Shown here piece after piece: positions 36,981 through 49,749 of a stretch of 64,000 bases of DNA. Positions within the stretch are counted from its first letter, which is position 1, and every line of letters starts with the position of its first letter. This DNA comes from Liolophura sinensis (taxonomy: Eukaryota > Mollusca > Polyplacophora > Chitonida > Chitonidae). The notes under the pieces are model-generated. The model saw only the letters and a program-made list of their open reading frames with translations. It did no database searches and was not told where the DNA came from. A program made the position numbers and the translations under genes. Location: assembly GCF_032854445.1 (NCBI RefSeq), contig NC_088302.1, forward strand, positions 26,625,080 through 26,689,079, written 5' to 3'.

Positions 36981-37740
36981 ACGTCGTCTTATACCCAGGC
37001 TCCTCGTTAAGTCAATGAGCAATATTAAAAGATAGCAAGTCAACAATCTGACCGATCAACCCATGTTAAACTTAAAATAAGATTTCAAATAATTTACCAA
37101 CCGACTGACAGACAGCGGCATTTCAGGAGATTGTTGCGTCAAGAAAACTTATACCAGACAGTGAAAGTCGCCCTATATATAGGCCTAATCTGTTGTGCAA
37201 AATCTGCTAGTGTACAAAGAGACATGGTCGTCATATGACTGAACCCCTGTAGACTTATGAGCCATTGAACTGGTTAGTGAGATTACAGTTTAACGAATTT
37301 CAAGCAAATTCCAGATTCTTTCCTGATTTAACACTACAAAGCAACATCAACATGCAGTTTACAAAACCCGTAATTGATAATCCGTTCATTAGCTTTGAAA
37401 GTCTGTGTGTCGGCTGTTGAATCTTACATGGTTCTCTAGAAAGCAAGTGCCAGAGGAATGAATGTAAATAAACACAGTTGTGCTGTCCCGTCGCACCGCT
37501 TATTAACGGGCATTACGGTGGGAGGAAACAGGGCGGAGGTTGTTGGGAAACTTTCCCGGAGTCGTTTTATTTTTTGTTTTGCAGCCAAAGCACTGCATGT
37601 AAAGGCTCATATACAACCTCCAATAAAATGTACACAAAACTGATACAAAGTCACAGCAAAAATGAATATACGTAATTTGATGGTACATTGTAAGTCAATA
37701 ATGTAAATTGCCTACGCTGGAGGGGGTGGGGGGGGGGCGA
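36981..37740. other. Intergenic with a weak SINE remnant
   Basis: GGGCATTACGGTGGGAGGAA at 37508-37527 resembles the family A core. Otherwise nothing. Confidence 0.35.
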
Positions 37741-37756
37741 GGGTACATGCGTACAT

Positions 37757-38011
37757 GCAATGACCCAGGAGCCTCTCATCATTGCGGTCGCTGTGGCTTC
37801 AAGTCCAGCTCATGCTGGCTTCCTCTCCGGTCGTACGTGGGAAGGTCTTTCAGCAACCTGCGGATGATAGTGTGTTCCCCCCGGGCTGTGCCCACTTTCC
37901 TCCCACCATAATGCTGGCCGCCGTCGTATAAATGAAATATTCTCGAGTACGGCGTAAAACGCCAATCAAATAAATAAATATATATATAAATGAATAAATA
38001 AATAAATAAAT
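37757..38011 (+). mobile_element. SINE family A, near full length
   Basis: From ATGACCCAGGAGCCTCTCAT in the head through CAGCTCATGCTGGCTTCCTC, the core and CGAGTACGGCGTAAAACGCC to a long AATA/ATAT tail. The first part of the head is replaced by unrelated G-rich sequence. Confidence 0.9.
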
Positions 38012-38397
38012 TACCTACAGAAACTATACTTACATGTATACCTAGTATTGTTTGGGGATCTACTCCAGTTGTCTTCACAGTATTTACAGTGCTTTTGTCA
38101 GAGTTAAAGAATAGCAAAGTATTTTTGATTATAGATGTATTAACAGATCTTACACAGTGTTGTGTTGGACAAAAGTAATGCGACAGTACAGAGAAGCGTT
38201 TGTTAGAGTTAATAAACTATTTAAATGGAGGCAATAGAATTTCTGGAATAACGTTTTACTAGATAGGCTAAAGAAGTCTTATACGAACTGGGTAACGTGT
38301 TTGCACCGGGCTCTTCTACATTGCTCATTGACTGTCAAGATTAATGTAATTTCTCCAGTCCTAACGCCAACGACCAATTGCGGCCCTGCCTCTCAGT

Positions 38398-38447
38398 ATG
38401 TTAGAAGTACGACTTTAAACCCCGAGCACTCATTCACTCACTCAGTA
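38398..38447 (+). repeat. SINE family B tail fragment
   Basis: AAGTACGACTTTAAACCCCG then AGCACTCATTCACTCACTCA, a decayed family B tail. Confidence 0.6.
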
Positions 38448-38449
38448 TG

Positions 38450-41400
38450 TTAGCAGGCAACTCATGGGAGAACTGTCAAACCCACCCGAACATATCCTCT
38501 CACAACCACACACCCATGCAGTCACACTAAGCAGAGAAATACTGAAACCAATACAAACATAGTCAGGGTTGCATATTAACAATGTAACAGAGCGTACTTG
38601 TTTTAATCGAAAATACAGAAAAGGGTAATATGAAGGACAACACAAGCTTGTTTTCCATTATGAACTCCACTTAATTATTTTTAATACATGGCCTGCAACG
38701 ATTGTTATAAATATTTAGAACAACAGTACATTTTTAAAAAAGAAAACAGCATATTTTCACTGGATCTATACAGAAGAATACTGCAGCCGATCTGATTCAC
38801 TGGGGGAATTTGAGCATGTCAGCAGTCTCTGTCAATGTACAATTTATATAGAGATGAAATTCATTATCTGGTAGCAAATAAAAAAAATGAGAAAGAATAG
38901 ACTTAGATTGTTAATAACAGACTTAGAAAGAAGGTAGAAAGAAGGCTATCACGTAAAGTCTTCTATAAATCACGCAAAACGCAGTCGAGGGAAACATTTT
39001 CTCGGAGAGGGGGTTGTTAAATTGTTGTTTCTAACAGTTTATAAAAAAGTACCTATTCATTACATTTGGCAGCAACTATCAATCTTATCTTTTTCAGGAT
39101 GTAAATTGGCTAACTTAAGAACTACCATTGTGTTTCCATCGGGCATGCAGATACCACGTTGGAATGTAAATTGGCAATCATGTAGCCCATATTCTCTTGA
39201 AAGACATTCCATTCTGGACATGTTCCTTTATTAACAAGAATGGTTACCGTGCAGTGGATTCCTTGTATGCGTAATATGTTTTTAGTCGACTGAAAACCAT
39301 TTGATACAGTCTGATCAGAGTAATATTTCCACAGGCATTAAATTATTGGGGAAAGAGTTCGTTGCGTGATATTGCCACCGAATTTAATGAAAAACGTTGC
39401 TGCCACCCTTTGTTATGTGCGAATGCAATTCATTACAGGGAGAACCGAGTTTCAAACATATCGTGTATTCATATATTTTCTCTTTGCCTACTGCTTAATG
39501 TATAATGTTTCTCATCACTATTTGAAATGAGCCTGAAGTTGCCTCAGACATGGTTTTTTTCCCCGTCTTCCTCTGTATGCCATTACAATGTATCAACGAT
39601 ACAACTCATTTGCCTTATGTGACCGTGTGATATATCACACCCTAGACAAACTTTCGCTTTTCCCGGTGGAGTATCATTTTTTGGGAAAAATACATCATAC
39701 TTCAAAATATCTGCAGTGATAAGCATTTATAGATTTTATAGATTCAGGCAGAGTGTTTTATTAGCAGACTTAAAGTTTATAATGAATTAGCCGAGACCGT
39801 CCCATGGATGGTGGACAAATAGTAACAATATGATATTTAACTAGCCGGCTTCCCAATTGGACATTGAAGAATAACAATTCAATCGCCAAAAGCAATTATC
39901 GGAGCTGGAGCTTTGGTAGCCTCCTGGCAAACATCTGGTTGTTTAGCAATCCGTCAGTTTAGAACATACTCTCCCGTCATTATTGTAACGACATCCATAT
40001 TCATCGCCCCAGCGTTCGTCTTGTGCCATTATCGTGTCTCGCGCAGATCCGCTAGCCACAGTCATCGGGTGTACACAGACTCACCATCTAGACGGTTTAC
40101 GTGATTCATCATTCATGAATGATTACAGGGGTTTTAATGCAGAGGACTGTACTGCTCTACCCATAAAAGAACCCAGTCCTTCAGTCACAACTATTTGTGA
40201 TGAAGGATTTTCATCATTTGATTAAAATCATTTGGCATGTTTTTTTAACTAGATATATCAGGCCTATGCAAGGTGAACATTTTTTTTTGCACATACAACA
40301 ACTTAGTTGATGGAATGAAATACGAAAAGTGCTTGTATACATGAAGAGATGAAACAACATCAGGCAAGTATCAGCCAAATTCATGGTAGGCCGAAGTTTG
40401 GCCATACATGATTTTCACCAAGACTAACTCGCTGACTTACTGGTCTTGCTGGCGAAATGTAGCATTTCAAAATTGTTGTCAAATCCACATGATTATTTAT
40501 AGCCACGTTTATAAGAACCTTCAACCTGGTAAATGAGTGTATTTTGCCTCGGAAGAAATAACTGGCAAGATATAATGGAAGATACAGCTGGACTTGATGG
40601 CGTTTGCTTACTATCCATTGATATGGCTCTATGTGTTATGACAACCTGTAGGGATCGTTTATCATCACACTTACCCATGCTGGTGTGAATGTTTAGTTTG
40701 TGTTCACTATTGACAGTGAGAACGTCGAAACCCTTGTGGAAATGTGATAAGCATATGTCGAAAGTCATTTATGTACATGTTAACCTTGTTTTTACTCCTC
40801 ATGTCAATAAACAGAGTTGCTCAGAGGGTAAGCTGTGTCAGTTTTTACGAGCACCCCAAAAATATTAGTTTTTATTTAGCCTCTTACTGCCTGATAATGC
40901 TGATTATCAACGCCTGTGGCTAATCTATTTCAGCGGTACTTAGAAGCTTTTTGAACTTTTGAGTGTGAATTGATAGACTTGATTTGGACAAATCTTTACA
41001 CAGGTAGGTCAAACCGACCATTTAATTTAAGAATGAGTTACACAGCACAATTCCCAGTAAAATCATGAAAAGATTGTGGCCTCTGTTACTTATTATGCTG
41101 TTGTATTGAGTTCCTATCTGGTAAAACTGTTTATAGTTATAGTGTTTTGTGTGGTTATATCATATGCCTAGACAAACTCTCAAATATGCTTTAAATTTAT
41201 AAAAAAAAAACTCCCGTGTTATATAAACTCTCTCACTGAGTTAAAATGTGGATGGTACTGATCAAGTTCCTTGTGCAAGTAAATAACTCAATCGTTTAAA
41301 GAAAAAATCATTACCGGAAAACAAAACATGACGAAATCAGTTACCGTAAAATGGCGTGTGTGTAGAGGCACTTATCACAGTGATCGGTGTCCCGCGCAAG

Positions 41401-41580
41401 CGGGACATTCATTTGCAGTTGTGCACATGTGCTTGTCACGTGTGCTACCAAAGGGGTGTTCTCCTTCTACGCCCTTGGCACAAAATCTGACTGGTTGTAT
41501 ATAACTGATATGCACTTGCGCACAACCTTACATACAAACAAAACAAGATAAGACATCAGCACTGACACACGCCGAGACAG
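38450..41580. other. Intergenic, no gene recognised
   Basis: No supported gene. A short duplication of 'ggatgtaaattggctaac / ggaatgtaaattggcaatc' lies at about 39098-39180. Confidence 0.4.
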
Positions 41581-41588
41581 AAAAACAC

Positions 41589-41594
41589 TTTATT
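41589..41594 (-). terminator. Candidate poly(A) signal (AATAAA)
   Basis: AATAAAG on the minus strand, 125 bases past the stop of the exon at 41719-41841. This is a normal distance for a short 3' UTR. Confidence 0.45.
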
Positions 41595-41718
41595 ATAGAC
41601 ACTACAAAAGCATCACCATTTTAAATTGAAGCCAAAATAATGGTTATCAGCCCCATTATTTTCGGAGCCATGCTGACGATAAGCGGTAGGCAGTCTTTGC
41701 AAGGTTGCATAGATGATG

Positions 41719-41841
41719 TTACATGAACTTGAGAGATGACATAGCCTTCATCACTTCGATAGAGAGTTGATCTGCGGGGTATTTGCCAGTGTAGAACTCT
41801 GGGGAAAGTACATCAGTAATACTCTCAGGGAAAAGCTTTTC
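41719..41841 (-). CDS. Candidate terminal coding exon, unrecognised protein
   Basis: The acceptor GTGTTGTAG is immediately followed by 40 open codons and TAA. The peptide begins EKLFPESITDVLSPEF and ends QLSIEVMKAMSSLKFM, with normal protein-like composition. A TAG directly before the exon in frame means that the exon needs splicing. AATAAA follows 125 bases on. Exon 49649-49713 ends in the matching phase 0. I do not recognise the family; it may instead be the last exon of a noncoding RNA. Confidence 0.4.
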   Translation of the reverse strand, partial: EKLFPESITDVLSPEFYTGKYPADQLSIEVMKAMSSLKFM

Positions 41842-42119
41842 CTACAACACTCTAAGGAATCCCGATCATGATCCGTCAACAAATATTTCCAGATGAACCA
41901 AACTTATACATTAAAGCATAATAAAGAATTCACCGCAAATGAAGAAGACCAAGGTTAACATTGATTTGATAATGTGGCTTAAACGTTTATACGTAATGTC
42001 TTCATAGTGTTGCATGAAAGCATGACCTCTATTGATGGAGTCCATTTTGTGCTCAAATTAATACAGCTTGCGCCATTTTCTGGTGCTTACCTCTGATTTT
42101 TAGGTATATGCATCTGGAT

Positions 42120-42425
42120 ATAGGAGTGAATGCTATATAATTCTTGACTGGGTCGTGTCACACACATGTTATGGTAATGGTTTCGGAGAGTTTCGAGTAA
42201 GGAAACATGACTGGTTGACCTTGTGTCAGTATAATGTGGAGTGTCATGTATGGTGTCTTTGGCATGATACTTCAATGGTGGCAGCATTTTGGAGGCATTA
42301 ACTCGCTGGGCCGAAAGAGGACACAGTCTACACTGTATGTACACACCTAAATAACTCCTCGTTGTCATAAGACTGAGAAATTGTTAACTACGACGTAAAA
42401 CCCTAAGCCCACATACTTACATGTA
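42120..42425 (+). mobile_element. SINE family B, diverged
   Basis: GTGTCAGTATAATGTGGAGT, GTGTCTTTGGCATGATACTT and CTCCTCGTTGTCATAAGACT with the ACGACGTAAAACCC tail match the family B body in order. The minus-strand open frame over it is an artefact. Confidence 0.8.
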
Positions 42426-42449
42426 ACAAGATCCAACATGAGGGGTTTT

Positions 42450-43235
42450 ATTTCAAAACATGTGGAAAAAGATGGGGAATGAGTCTGTTTCTTTCATCGT
42501 CACAGGCAAAATAAGGTTAATCTTAATCTTAAATACCTTTTGATTTATTTAGTTGATCTTGTAAACATATTATACTTGGTCGTGTGTGTAATACATTACC
42601 CTTGAGAGCTAATCTTATCCATGACTATAATGGGTCTACATGCCATGTGGAATGCCAGCAAACCTTAGAGGCTTCCCCATAAGGTCGACCAGCTGGTTTT
42701 ATCCCTCCTTTGGGGTTAGCCAGAATAATGCAATCTGTCCACGATTTTCACCATTGTCATGTTCTTGATCGACTGAAATGCTTAGATAAATGGGGACGTC
42801 AGCGATCTTCTCTGTCGGAAATGAAGAGGTACTTAACGGTGAGGGGCACTTTTAACACGAATTCCATCTTATTGGGGCGCATGTAGAAAGGGCCATTAGA
42901 GCGTCGTTAGGACTGCCATCCGATAAGCTCGCCAGGGGACGACCTGAGGCTGCATACTGCGGGAAACTGTCTGGCGGTCTCCACCATTATCACCGACAAA
43001 AGGTTATCAAGCTGATGGCAATGTGAAAGGAATTCACTGGAAAGAGGATAAGGGGATATTGTGTCATTCATCGCTTTTTTCCTACCGTGTCAGGTTAAAC
43101 AAATGGATTTGAAAATGAAGGGTCTAATTTCAAACAGAGTCGATATTGTCACTGTGCTTATAGCTAATGTAGGTAAATGTCACCACGGTTTGTTCTCCTG
43201 ATCAAAATGTCTTTCACACTTAAGAGGACAAGATG
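42450..43235. other. Single-copy stretch of mixed composition
   Basis: It is less AT-rich than the surroundings (about 42640-43030). A roughly 77-codon open frame on + (about 42690-42921) has no recognisable domain. This could be a regulatory region or chance. Confidence 0.3.
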
Positions 43236-43239
43236 TATC

Positions 43240-44300
43240 GTCAATGTTTTGCTTAAGCACAGTGTTAGATCAGCCATGTTCTACATAACCCCTGTGTTTC
43301 ATAAGCCATGTTCTGTTTAAGCACAGTGTTGTGTCAGCCATGTTCTACATAACCACAGTGTTGTGTCAGCCATGTTCTACATAACCACTGTGTTGGGTCA
43401 GACATGTTCTGCTTAAGCACAGTGTTAGGGCAGCCATGTTCTACATAACCACTGTGCCATCTTCTGTTTAACCACTATGTTAGGGCGGCCATGTTCTACA
43501 TAACTACCGTGCTGGGTCAGCTATGTTCTGTTTAAGCATAGTGTTGGGGCAGCCATGTTCTACATAACCACAGTGTTAGGTCAGCCATTTTCTACAAAAC
43601 CACTTTGATGCAGCAACCATGTTCTGCTTAAGCAGAGTGTTAAGGCAGCCATGTTTTGGCTAAACACAGTGTTAAGGCAGCCATGTTCTGCTTAAGCACA
43701 GTGCTAGGGCAGCCATGTTCTGATTAAGCACATTATTAGCTCAGCCATGTTATACATAACCACTGTATTGGGGCAGCCATGTTCTCCTTAAGCACAGTGT
43801 TAGGGCAGCCATGTTTTGATAAGCACAGCGTTGGGTCAGCCATGTTCTACATAAACACTGCCTTGGGTCAATCATGTTCTACATAATCACTGTGTTGGGG
43901 GCAGCCTTATTCTGCTTAAACAAAGTGTTAAGGCAGCCATGTTCTACGTAACTACTGTGTTGGGACAGCCCTGCTCTGTTTAAGCACAGTGTTGGGGCAG
44001 CCATGTTCTACATAACTACTGTGTTGGGGCAGCCATGTTCTACATAATCACTGTGTTGGGGCAGCCATATTCTGCTTAAGCACAGTGTTAAGGCAGCCAT
44101 GTTCTACATAACTACTGTGTTCGGGCGGTCATGCACTGTTTAAGCAGCATGTTAGGGCAGCCATGTTCTACATAATCACTGTGTTGGGGCAGCCATGTTC
44201 TACATAATCACTGTGTTGAGGCAGCCATATTCTGCTTAAGCACAGTGTTAAGCACATTTTTAGGGCATCCAAGTTCTACATAACCAACATGTTGCACTTG
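43240..44300. repeat. Minisatellite GGCAGCCATGTTCTACATAACCACTGTGTTGG (~31-base unit)
   Basis: More than 30 copies with two alternating forms, '...ttctacataaccactgtgtt' and '...ttctgcttaagcacagtgtta', so a dimeric higher-order unit of about 62 bases is present in places. Confidence 0.95.
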
Positions 44301-44439
44301 TGTAATCGGTGCAATAAATTTTCATCAAACAACATCTTTATTTCCAGTGAAGTTAAAACGTTATAATTAATTTATATTGACTAAGCCTCCAAGACAGGCG
44401 AAATGACAGGCACAAAATAAACTAATGTATTTATTTTAA

Positions 44440-44560
44440 TTTGTTGCTATACTCAGAGACTTTATATTTATACGAGGACGGGCAGATTCATAAATGATTG
44501 GAAGAAACCACAGCTCGACTGGGGACCCCATCAAGGGTTATAAGGCGGACCGAGGGCCAA
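44440..44560 (-). repeat. Decayed SINE-like fragment
   Basis: ATACTCAGAGACTTTATATT then TACGAGGACGGGCAG and GGAAGAAACCACAGC recall the family A core, but with low identity. Confidence 0.3.
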
Positions 44561-45368
44561 AATTAAGTTTAATCTAAATGGATAACCGTTCTTCATGTTA
44601 ATTGGTATAAATAAACCTTTCTCAAATATCAGTGGGGTAATTACCAGAAATAAGGTTTCCACAAGATTATGTAAAGGTTTCTATTGCGTGTGTCATTATT
44701 AACCAAGAGACAAAGTTCTTAGCCTAACAAACAGCAGTCAGGAGGTTTGTCTGGTATCTGGCGATCAGAGGTGCTTCACATACATCAGCATGCTATATTG
44801 ATGGTACTTCTTCTCAGTTACCATCAAATGGCTACTGCGTGCACGAAGGACGTGAAATACACTTGCACTCTATATCTGAGAAATGTTTTATTCCTCCCTG
44901 CTTGACGTTGAGAAATACAGATCTATACTCTTCCTCTAAATAACCTGAAATTCAGTCGTCTGGCGTGTGCTATCCTCGAGCCGAAGGTCTGGACCAATAT
45001 ACCACTAAAAGGTCGACAGACAACTTGATTTGGGGTTTTAACATTAATTGTTTTTAATAATAAACAAAAGGAACTTAACCAACTGTTGTGAAAAAAGATG
45101 ATGGTAATAGTTTTCCAGTCTACAACAGCATCCAAGACAGGTGATTTAGATGCTGTCCGAGTGGTTTAGTTTGTTATATATGGTTGTGTTAATTGCGACT
45201 TTATGGTCTTTATTATTCCCACATAATGAGGTAGGTATGCTGACGATAGGACAGAGTTAAAGGTTTGTGAATGTAACAGTTCCGAACGGTTAATGTAAAA
45301 GCTAAGCCGAGAACATGGCCAATTGCTCTCAGAGCCTGGTAGCGTGTTTACAGCCTCATCCTGCTTAC

Positions 45369-45413
45369 CTTTTGCGCCATATCAATCGCTGATTCTTACT
45401 CAGCGGCATATTT
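45369..45413 (-). other. Candidate 45-base cassette exon
   Basis: Strong acceptor GCTATTTTTTTGCAG and strong donor AAAAG|GTAAGC frame 45 bases. It sits between candidate exons 49649-49713 and 41719-41841. If spliced into that transcript in its frame it would read KYAAE and then stop, so it could be a poison exon or a noncoding-RNA exon. Confidence 0.35.
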
Positions 45414-45419
45414 CTGCAA

Positions 45420-48400
45420 AAAAATAGCACAGAGGAACGATTTTAATTTCTACTGATGTAAACAACTGCAGAGAAACGTGGAAGTTGTCAAACTTCAAAG
45501 AATTGATGGTGAAATTAAAAACCCGTCACAGAAGGCCATGTTTATCGTCTTTGCTTACAAGCCGCCGCTATGGTGGCCAGCTGATTGGTATACCAGGCTC
45601 ATTTTTCAGGAATTAGTGCCTAAGAATATGACATATATGTAATTAAGCACAGGTTGTAATGAGATAATTGACGTCTACGGGACACTTGCCTGTCAAGATC
45701 CCGTCCATATCATTTACATGCACTGCATGCTGGCGTGGGTAGAATTAGACACTAAGCTCATGAAGGAAGGCATATTTACCTTGACTGGAAAATGGAAGCC
45801 AGATGTGCACGGGCTGTGGCTCTGTTCAACTTCGTCCTGCTCACGCCAGCTTAAGCGGTCACCGATATCAGACAGTCACCTTGGTTCACCTTGCCTTATT
45901 TACTAATAAGAACTTCAAAAAAAAATAGAAACAAAAATCCATTAAAACGATTGTCAGAGATAAATGACTGTTGTATGAAGACAGCCACATCGCGTTCTCG
46001 ATCCATGTCTATTATAATGCTTAGGTCGATGACATGAGAATATCTAAACAACTTTTGTAATCTGCAGTTTAAGTTTCACTTGTAAATAGCGAGATTCATG
46101 CAATCTCCACTAAATCAATAAATCGGAACATTGCTTTAGCCAATTCCACTTTCACAAAAGCTTTCCGAAATAGGGTTAATTTTTAGAGCAACAGTTTATT
46201 GAAGATTTATCTTCCTACAGTACAGCGGATTGTTGATATTATGCCCAAAGCACAAGTGAGACTATCGTTTATATCCTCACCACTGTAACACTAGGATATA
46301 GTTTATGGTGAGCTAAGTGAACTACCTGTACTCTCTATAAACGAGTGTGTGCAAAGGACCCGACACGGTTAGGCGAGGAATCTGTCCCAGAGAAGTACGA
46401 TAAGAAAGTATAAATTTCAAAATTCCAGCACAATTCTGTAAATTATAAAATCAAAAATATAAACTTGGTCGAAACGTGCATAGAAGAGTTGGTTACTTAG
46501 TTGCTGACCCGCCAAAACGCACTGTGGATGAAAATGGCATTTTTAGTTGAAATGAGGCACTGTGTTTGTAATGTACTGTATGAAGGTCAACGTTAAGCAG
46601 AAAAAATATATTTACCTTCTTTCACGTATGTATTTTTGTGTGTCGTTAATGTTTAATATTGGTAAACGTTGTCTTCATATGTGAAAACACCAAAGGCTCT
46701 AATTTGTGATCGTAAGTAAAAAAATAAAAACAACATTTTTTTTTTACCTCTAACCATATGCGCCATATGTTTCTTTTTTATAAAGTATCCTTTCCCTCAA
46801 AAACATTTATTAGTCAGTGTAGCCATTGTGGTAATTAGTAGAGCCTAGGAAGAGGCGTGTACTCTCTTTCAGTACATAGGTCAATTGGGCTAACCTGGGG
46901 AGTTTAGGAAGAAGCTTATTGTACAGTCTTGGCGTGTACTAGTACAATATCAGACTGGTTTTAAATTCGTTATGAGTAACTGGTTGTATATTTACATACA
47001 GTCAAGTTGTTGTCTGTTAACGCTGTCACCGGCTTGGTCAACTGGTCAATCTCGAAGAGGTATCGGTAACTATAAACAATACAGTACTCTAACTAAGTCA
47101 ATTCCTTTCACAGATGTGAAATTTTAGATGATACCTTTTATCATGAGATACGCCTTGCTAAATTCATTGATTCCTTTTCTTTTTCTTTCCCAGGGGAAGA
47201 GGAAAATAATCAATGAATATACCTAAACTAATAGTGTTCGGGACGAAAATCTAATGGCAAAATGGTGGGTTATTTTTCTGTTCTATTACAAGTCATTTCT
47301 TTAAAATCATTCCTTCTCCACTGGTCTACTTGAACCCCTTGGGTGTTGACAGAATTGACAACAGAACAACGATATTTGGGTAAGTCCGGGCCCCACTGTG
47401 TGACGGCATCCCACAGGTCAATTAACATGGTATTGTCATGACCAGAACCATAAGCATGAACTAAGTTATCAAATCAGTGAGTGTTTCCAAGAGATTTCGA
47501 ATGGGTCACAAAGGGCCTCATAAATATTTAGCCAAATCTTCTCACATAGTGATTCTTCTAGGATAAATCGATAGAGTAGGGGATTGGAGGTCTGCTTAGC
47601 CACGACACAGCTGTCCCTTTCTGTGCTTGCTTTCTGCGATTGCTAGCTTGCCAGCAACTGTCCTGAAGACAACCCCAAAGTCATGACCTCATCTGTCTTG
47701 CTCTCTTATTGTGTGGTTTGAATACGTAGTTTACTCACAGATTCTCTATAATATTTGATTTCTTCCAGCGGTTGATTTTGTCACATGGCTACGGAATGTT
47801 TACGCGCATGGCGCAGAGACAATACATTAGGCGGTTACGGGGGTTTGCTCCAACATCCAAGGCCGCTACTGCAAAATTCTGTAGTAATGACAGAGCGAAA
47901 GATAAAATTTGAGGAAGTAAATACTGAAAATAGTTTTTTTTTTCTTAGCTATAAGTATATGTGATAAATATTATTTTAAAGGCGGTGATAAAAATGAATG
48001 AATTGACTTCTTGCCAATCATAATCAGTATGATTCTGAGATTGCATTAGTTTTGACATAGGTCCAGAGGGAAACATTTCACATAGATACCCAGAGGCACA
48101 GGAAAATACTGCGTGGGATGTGGGATTGGAAGTTTGTGCTGAAAAGTGGTAGTCAATAGACTAAAGTTGTACACTGTCCATAAACATGAATGCCGCCATA
48201 TAAATGAAACTCTGTCGAGTTCTGTGAAAACCATCAATCAAAATGATACAAATAAATGCAAATTTTTTGTGATCCCCAGCACTTTACATCTCTGACTGAA
48301 GTAATCCATAGCCAACCCAAATTAGTCTTAAAACAGATACATGAGTGATCCAAGTTTTTCGTGTATGACTTGATTGAGAAATTGTAAACAAAAATGGAAT

Positions 48401-48654
48401 CCAGGTTTTAAAACCGTAATGTCATACCCAGTGTTTGAACAGGAAGGGATATATTGATCATCAGGGTCTCTATTTGAACGTAAAACCACATGTATTTCAT
48501 CAGGAGGGTCGTACGTTCCCCTGAAAACAAATGTACAGATGTTTATACAGGTTTTTCAGGCTAAAGATAAAACAATCAATTAAAAATGCTGACGTGGAGA
48601 GATGATGATGTGGCGCTAAATTATTCCCATTGCCATCAAGTATATATAACAATG

Positions 48655-48655
<1 letters not shown>
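45420..48655. other. Intergenic or intronic, no gene recognised
   Basis: Isolated splice-like signals occur: a minus donor at 45779 and a + polypyrimidine acceptor near 47195. I cannot build exons from them. A decayed SINE-like tail lies at about 48188-48240. Confidence 0.35.

Positions 48656-48657
<2 letters not shown>

Positions 48658-48701
<44 letters not shown>
48658..48701. repeat. (TA)n microsatellite
   Basis: A 44-base TA run. CAAGTATATATAAC lies on both flanks. Confidence 0.97.
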
Positions 48702-48703
<2 letters not shown>

Positions 48704-48918
48704 CCATCAAGTATATATAACTCTAAGTCAAGTGGCCAATGTATACTTACAAAGTATTCATGCATTTGGCCCCTTCAAATGACATTCAGGTAAATCATGC
48801 CAATGGTCCGTCCAGAGCTTATATCATTACTTAAGAGCCAAAATGATTTGTCTACTTTGTATTGTTGCCAAACCGTATGCTGGGCAACATATCTTCTGTG
48901 ATTGGGTTGTCGGTATAA

Positions 48919-48977
<59 letters not shown>

Positions 48978-49029
48978 ATAATAATAATAATAATAATAAT
49001 AATGATGATAATAATAATAATAACAATGA
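48919..49029. repeat. (ACT)n(AAT)n compound microsatellite
   Basis: About 19 ACT units followed by about 14 AAT/AAC-type units. It abuts the SINE at 49030. Confidence 0.97.
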
Positions 49030-49304
49030 GGGGGCCTCCGTGGCTCAGTCGGTTAGCGCGCTAGCGCAGCGTAGTGACCCAGAAGCCTCTCACCAATGCG
49101 GTCGCTGTGAGTTCAAGACCAGCTCATGCTGGCTTCCTCTCCGGTCGTACGTGGGAAGGTCTGCCAGCAACCCTGCGGATGGTCGTGTGTTTCCGCCGGG
49201 CTCTGCCCGGTTTCCACCCACCATAATGCTGGCCGCCGTCGTATAAGTGAAATATTCTTGAGTACGGCGTAAAACACCAATCAAAAAAAAAAAAAAAAAA
49301 AAAA
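49030..49304 (+). mobile_element. SINE family A, full length, poly-A tail, target-site duplication
   Basis: Complete head (GGGGCCTCCGTGGCTCAGTC), core and tail ending CAATC then about 22 A. AATAACAATGA flanks both ends (49019-49029 and 49303-49313). The target is a trinucleotide array. This is the best reference copy in the window. Confidence 0.97.
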
Positions 49305-49399
49305 TAACAATGATAATAATAATAATAATAGTAATAATAGTAGTAGTAGTAATAATAATAATAATAATAACAACAACAACAATAATAATAATAATAATT
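49305..49399. repeat. (AAT)n/(TAG)n microsatellite, right half
   Basis: A trinucleotide array continuing the array left of the SINE, with TAG and CAA variants. Confidence 0.95.
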
Positions 49400-49648
49400 G
49401 TGAATAGCATCTTTTTCCTCGCTTAATTAAAGGAAAAAGAATTAGTTTTAGTTTTACTGGAAATGAAAGTTCATTGCTTGTAGTTTTGCAAAGTATAATC
49501 CCAAGTTTGGATGGCTCGGTGGATTGTATTTTTATATTGTGTTGTAAACCACAAATGTAGCTAAATGCATGCATGCATAGTTATTTCACTGCCGATGTTG
49601 ACATGACCTGTACTGAACACGTGTTTATCATGATGTACTTTTCCTTAC

Positions 49649-49713
49649 CTTTTGCAGAAGTGTAAAGCCTCCTATATCGGCAAGAGATTTACTATATAAG
49701 TTACTGAACTTAC
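49649..49713 (-). CDS. Candidate internal coding exon of the unrecognised gene
   Basis: Acceptor TATTTGGGTTTCAG, 65 bases, donor AAAAG|GTAAGG. Read in phase 1 it encodes KFSNLYSKSLADIGG and on to FTLLQK, and ends in phase 0 to meet the exon at 41841. No stop is present in this frame. Confidence 0.35.
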
Positions 49714-49749
49714 CTGAAACCCAAATACCTCTGTGAAACATGTATTAAC

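Noticed and set aside
42087-42368. 93-codon minus-strand frame with a donor GTAAGC at its end
   Set aside because: It is the antisense of a family B SINE.
47160-47240. Excellent + strand acceptor (TTTTCTTTTTCTTTCCCAG) followed by a 10-codon tail
   Set aside because: No upstream exon or poly(A) signal could be linked to it.
48775-49574. Poly-Leu, poly-Val, poly-Thr and poly-Asn proteins
   Set aside because: Translations of trinucleotide arrays around a SINE.
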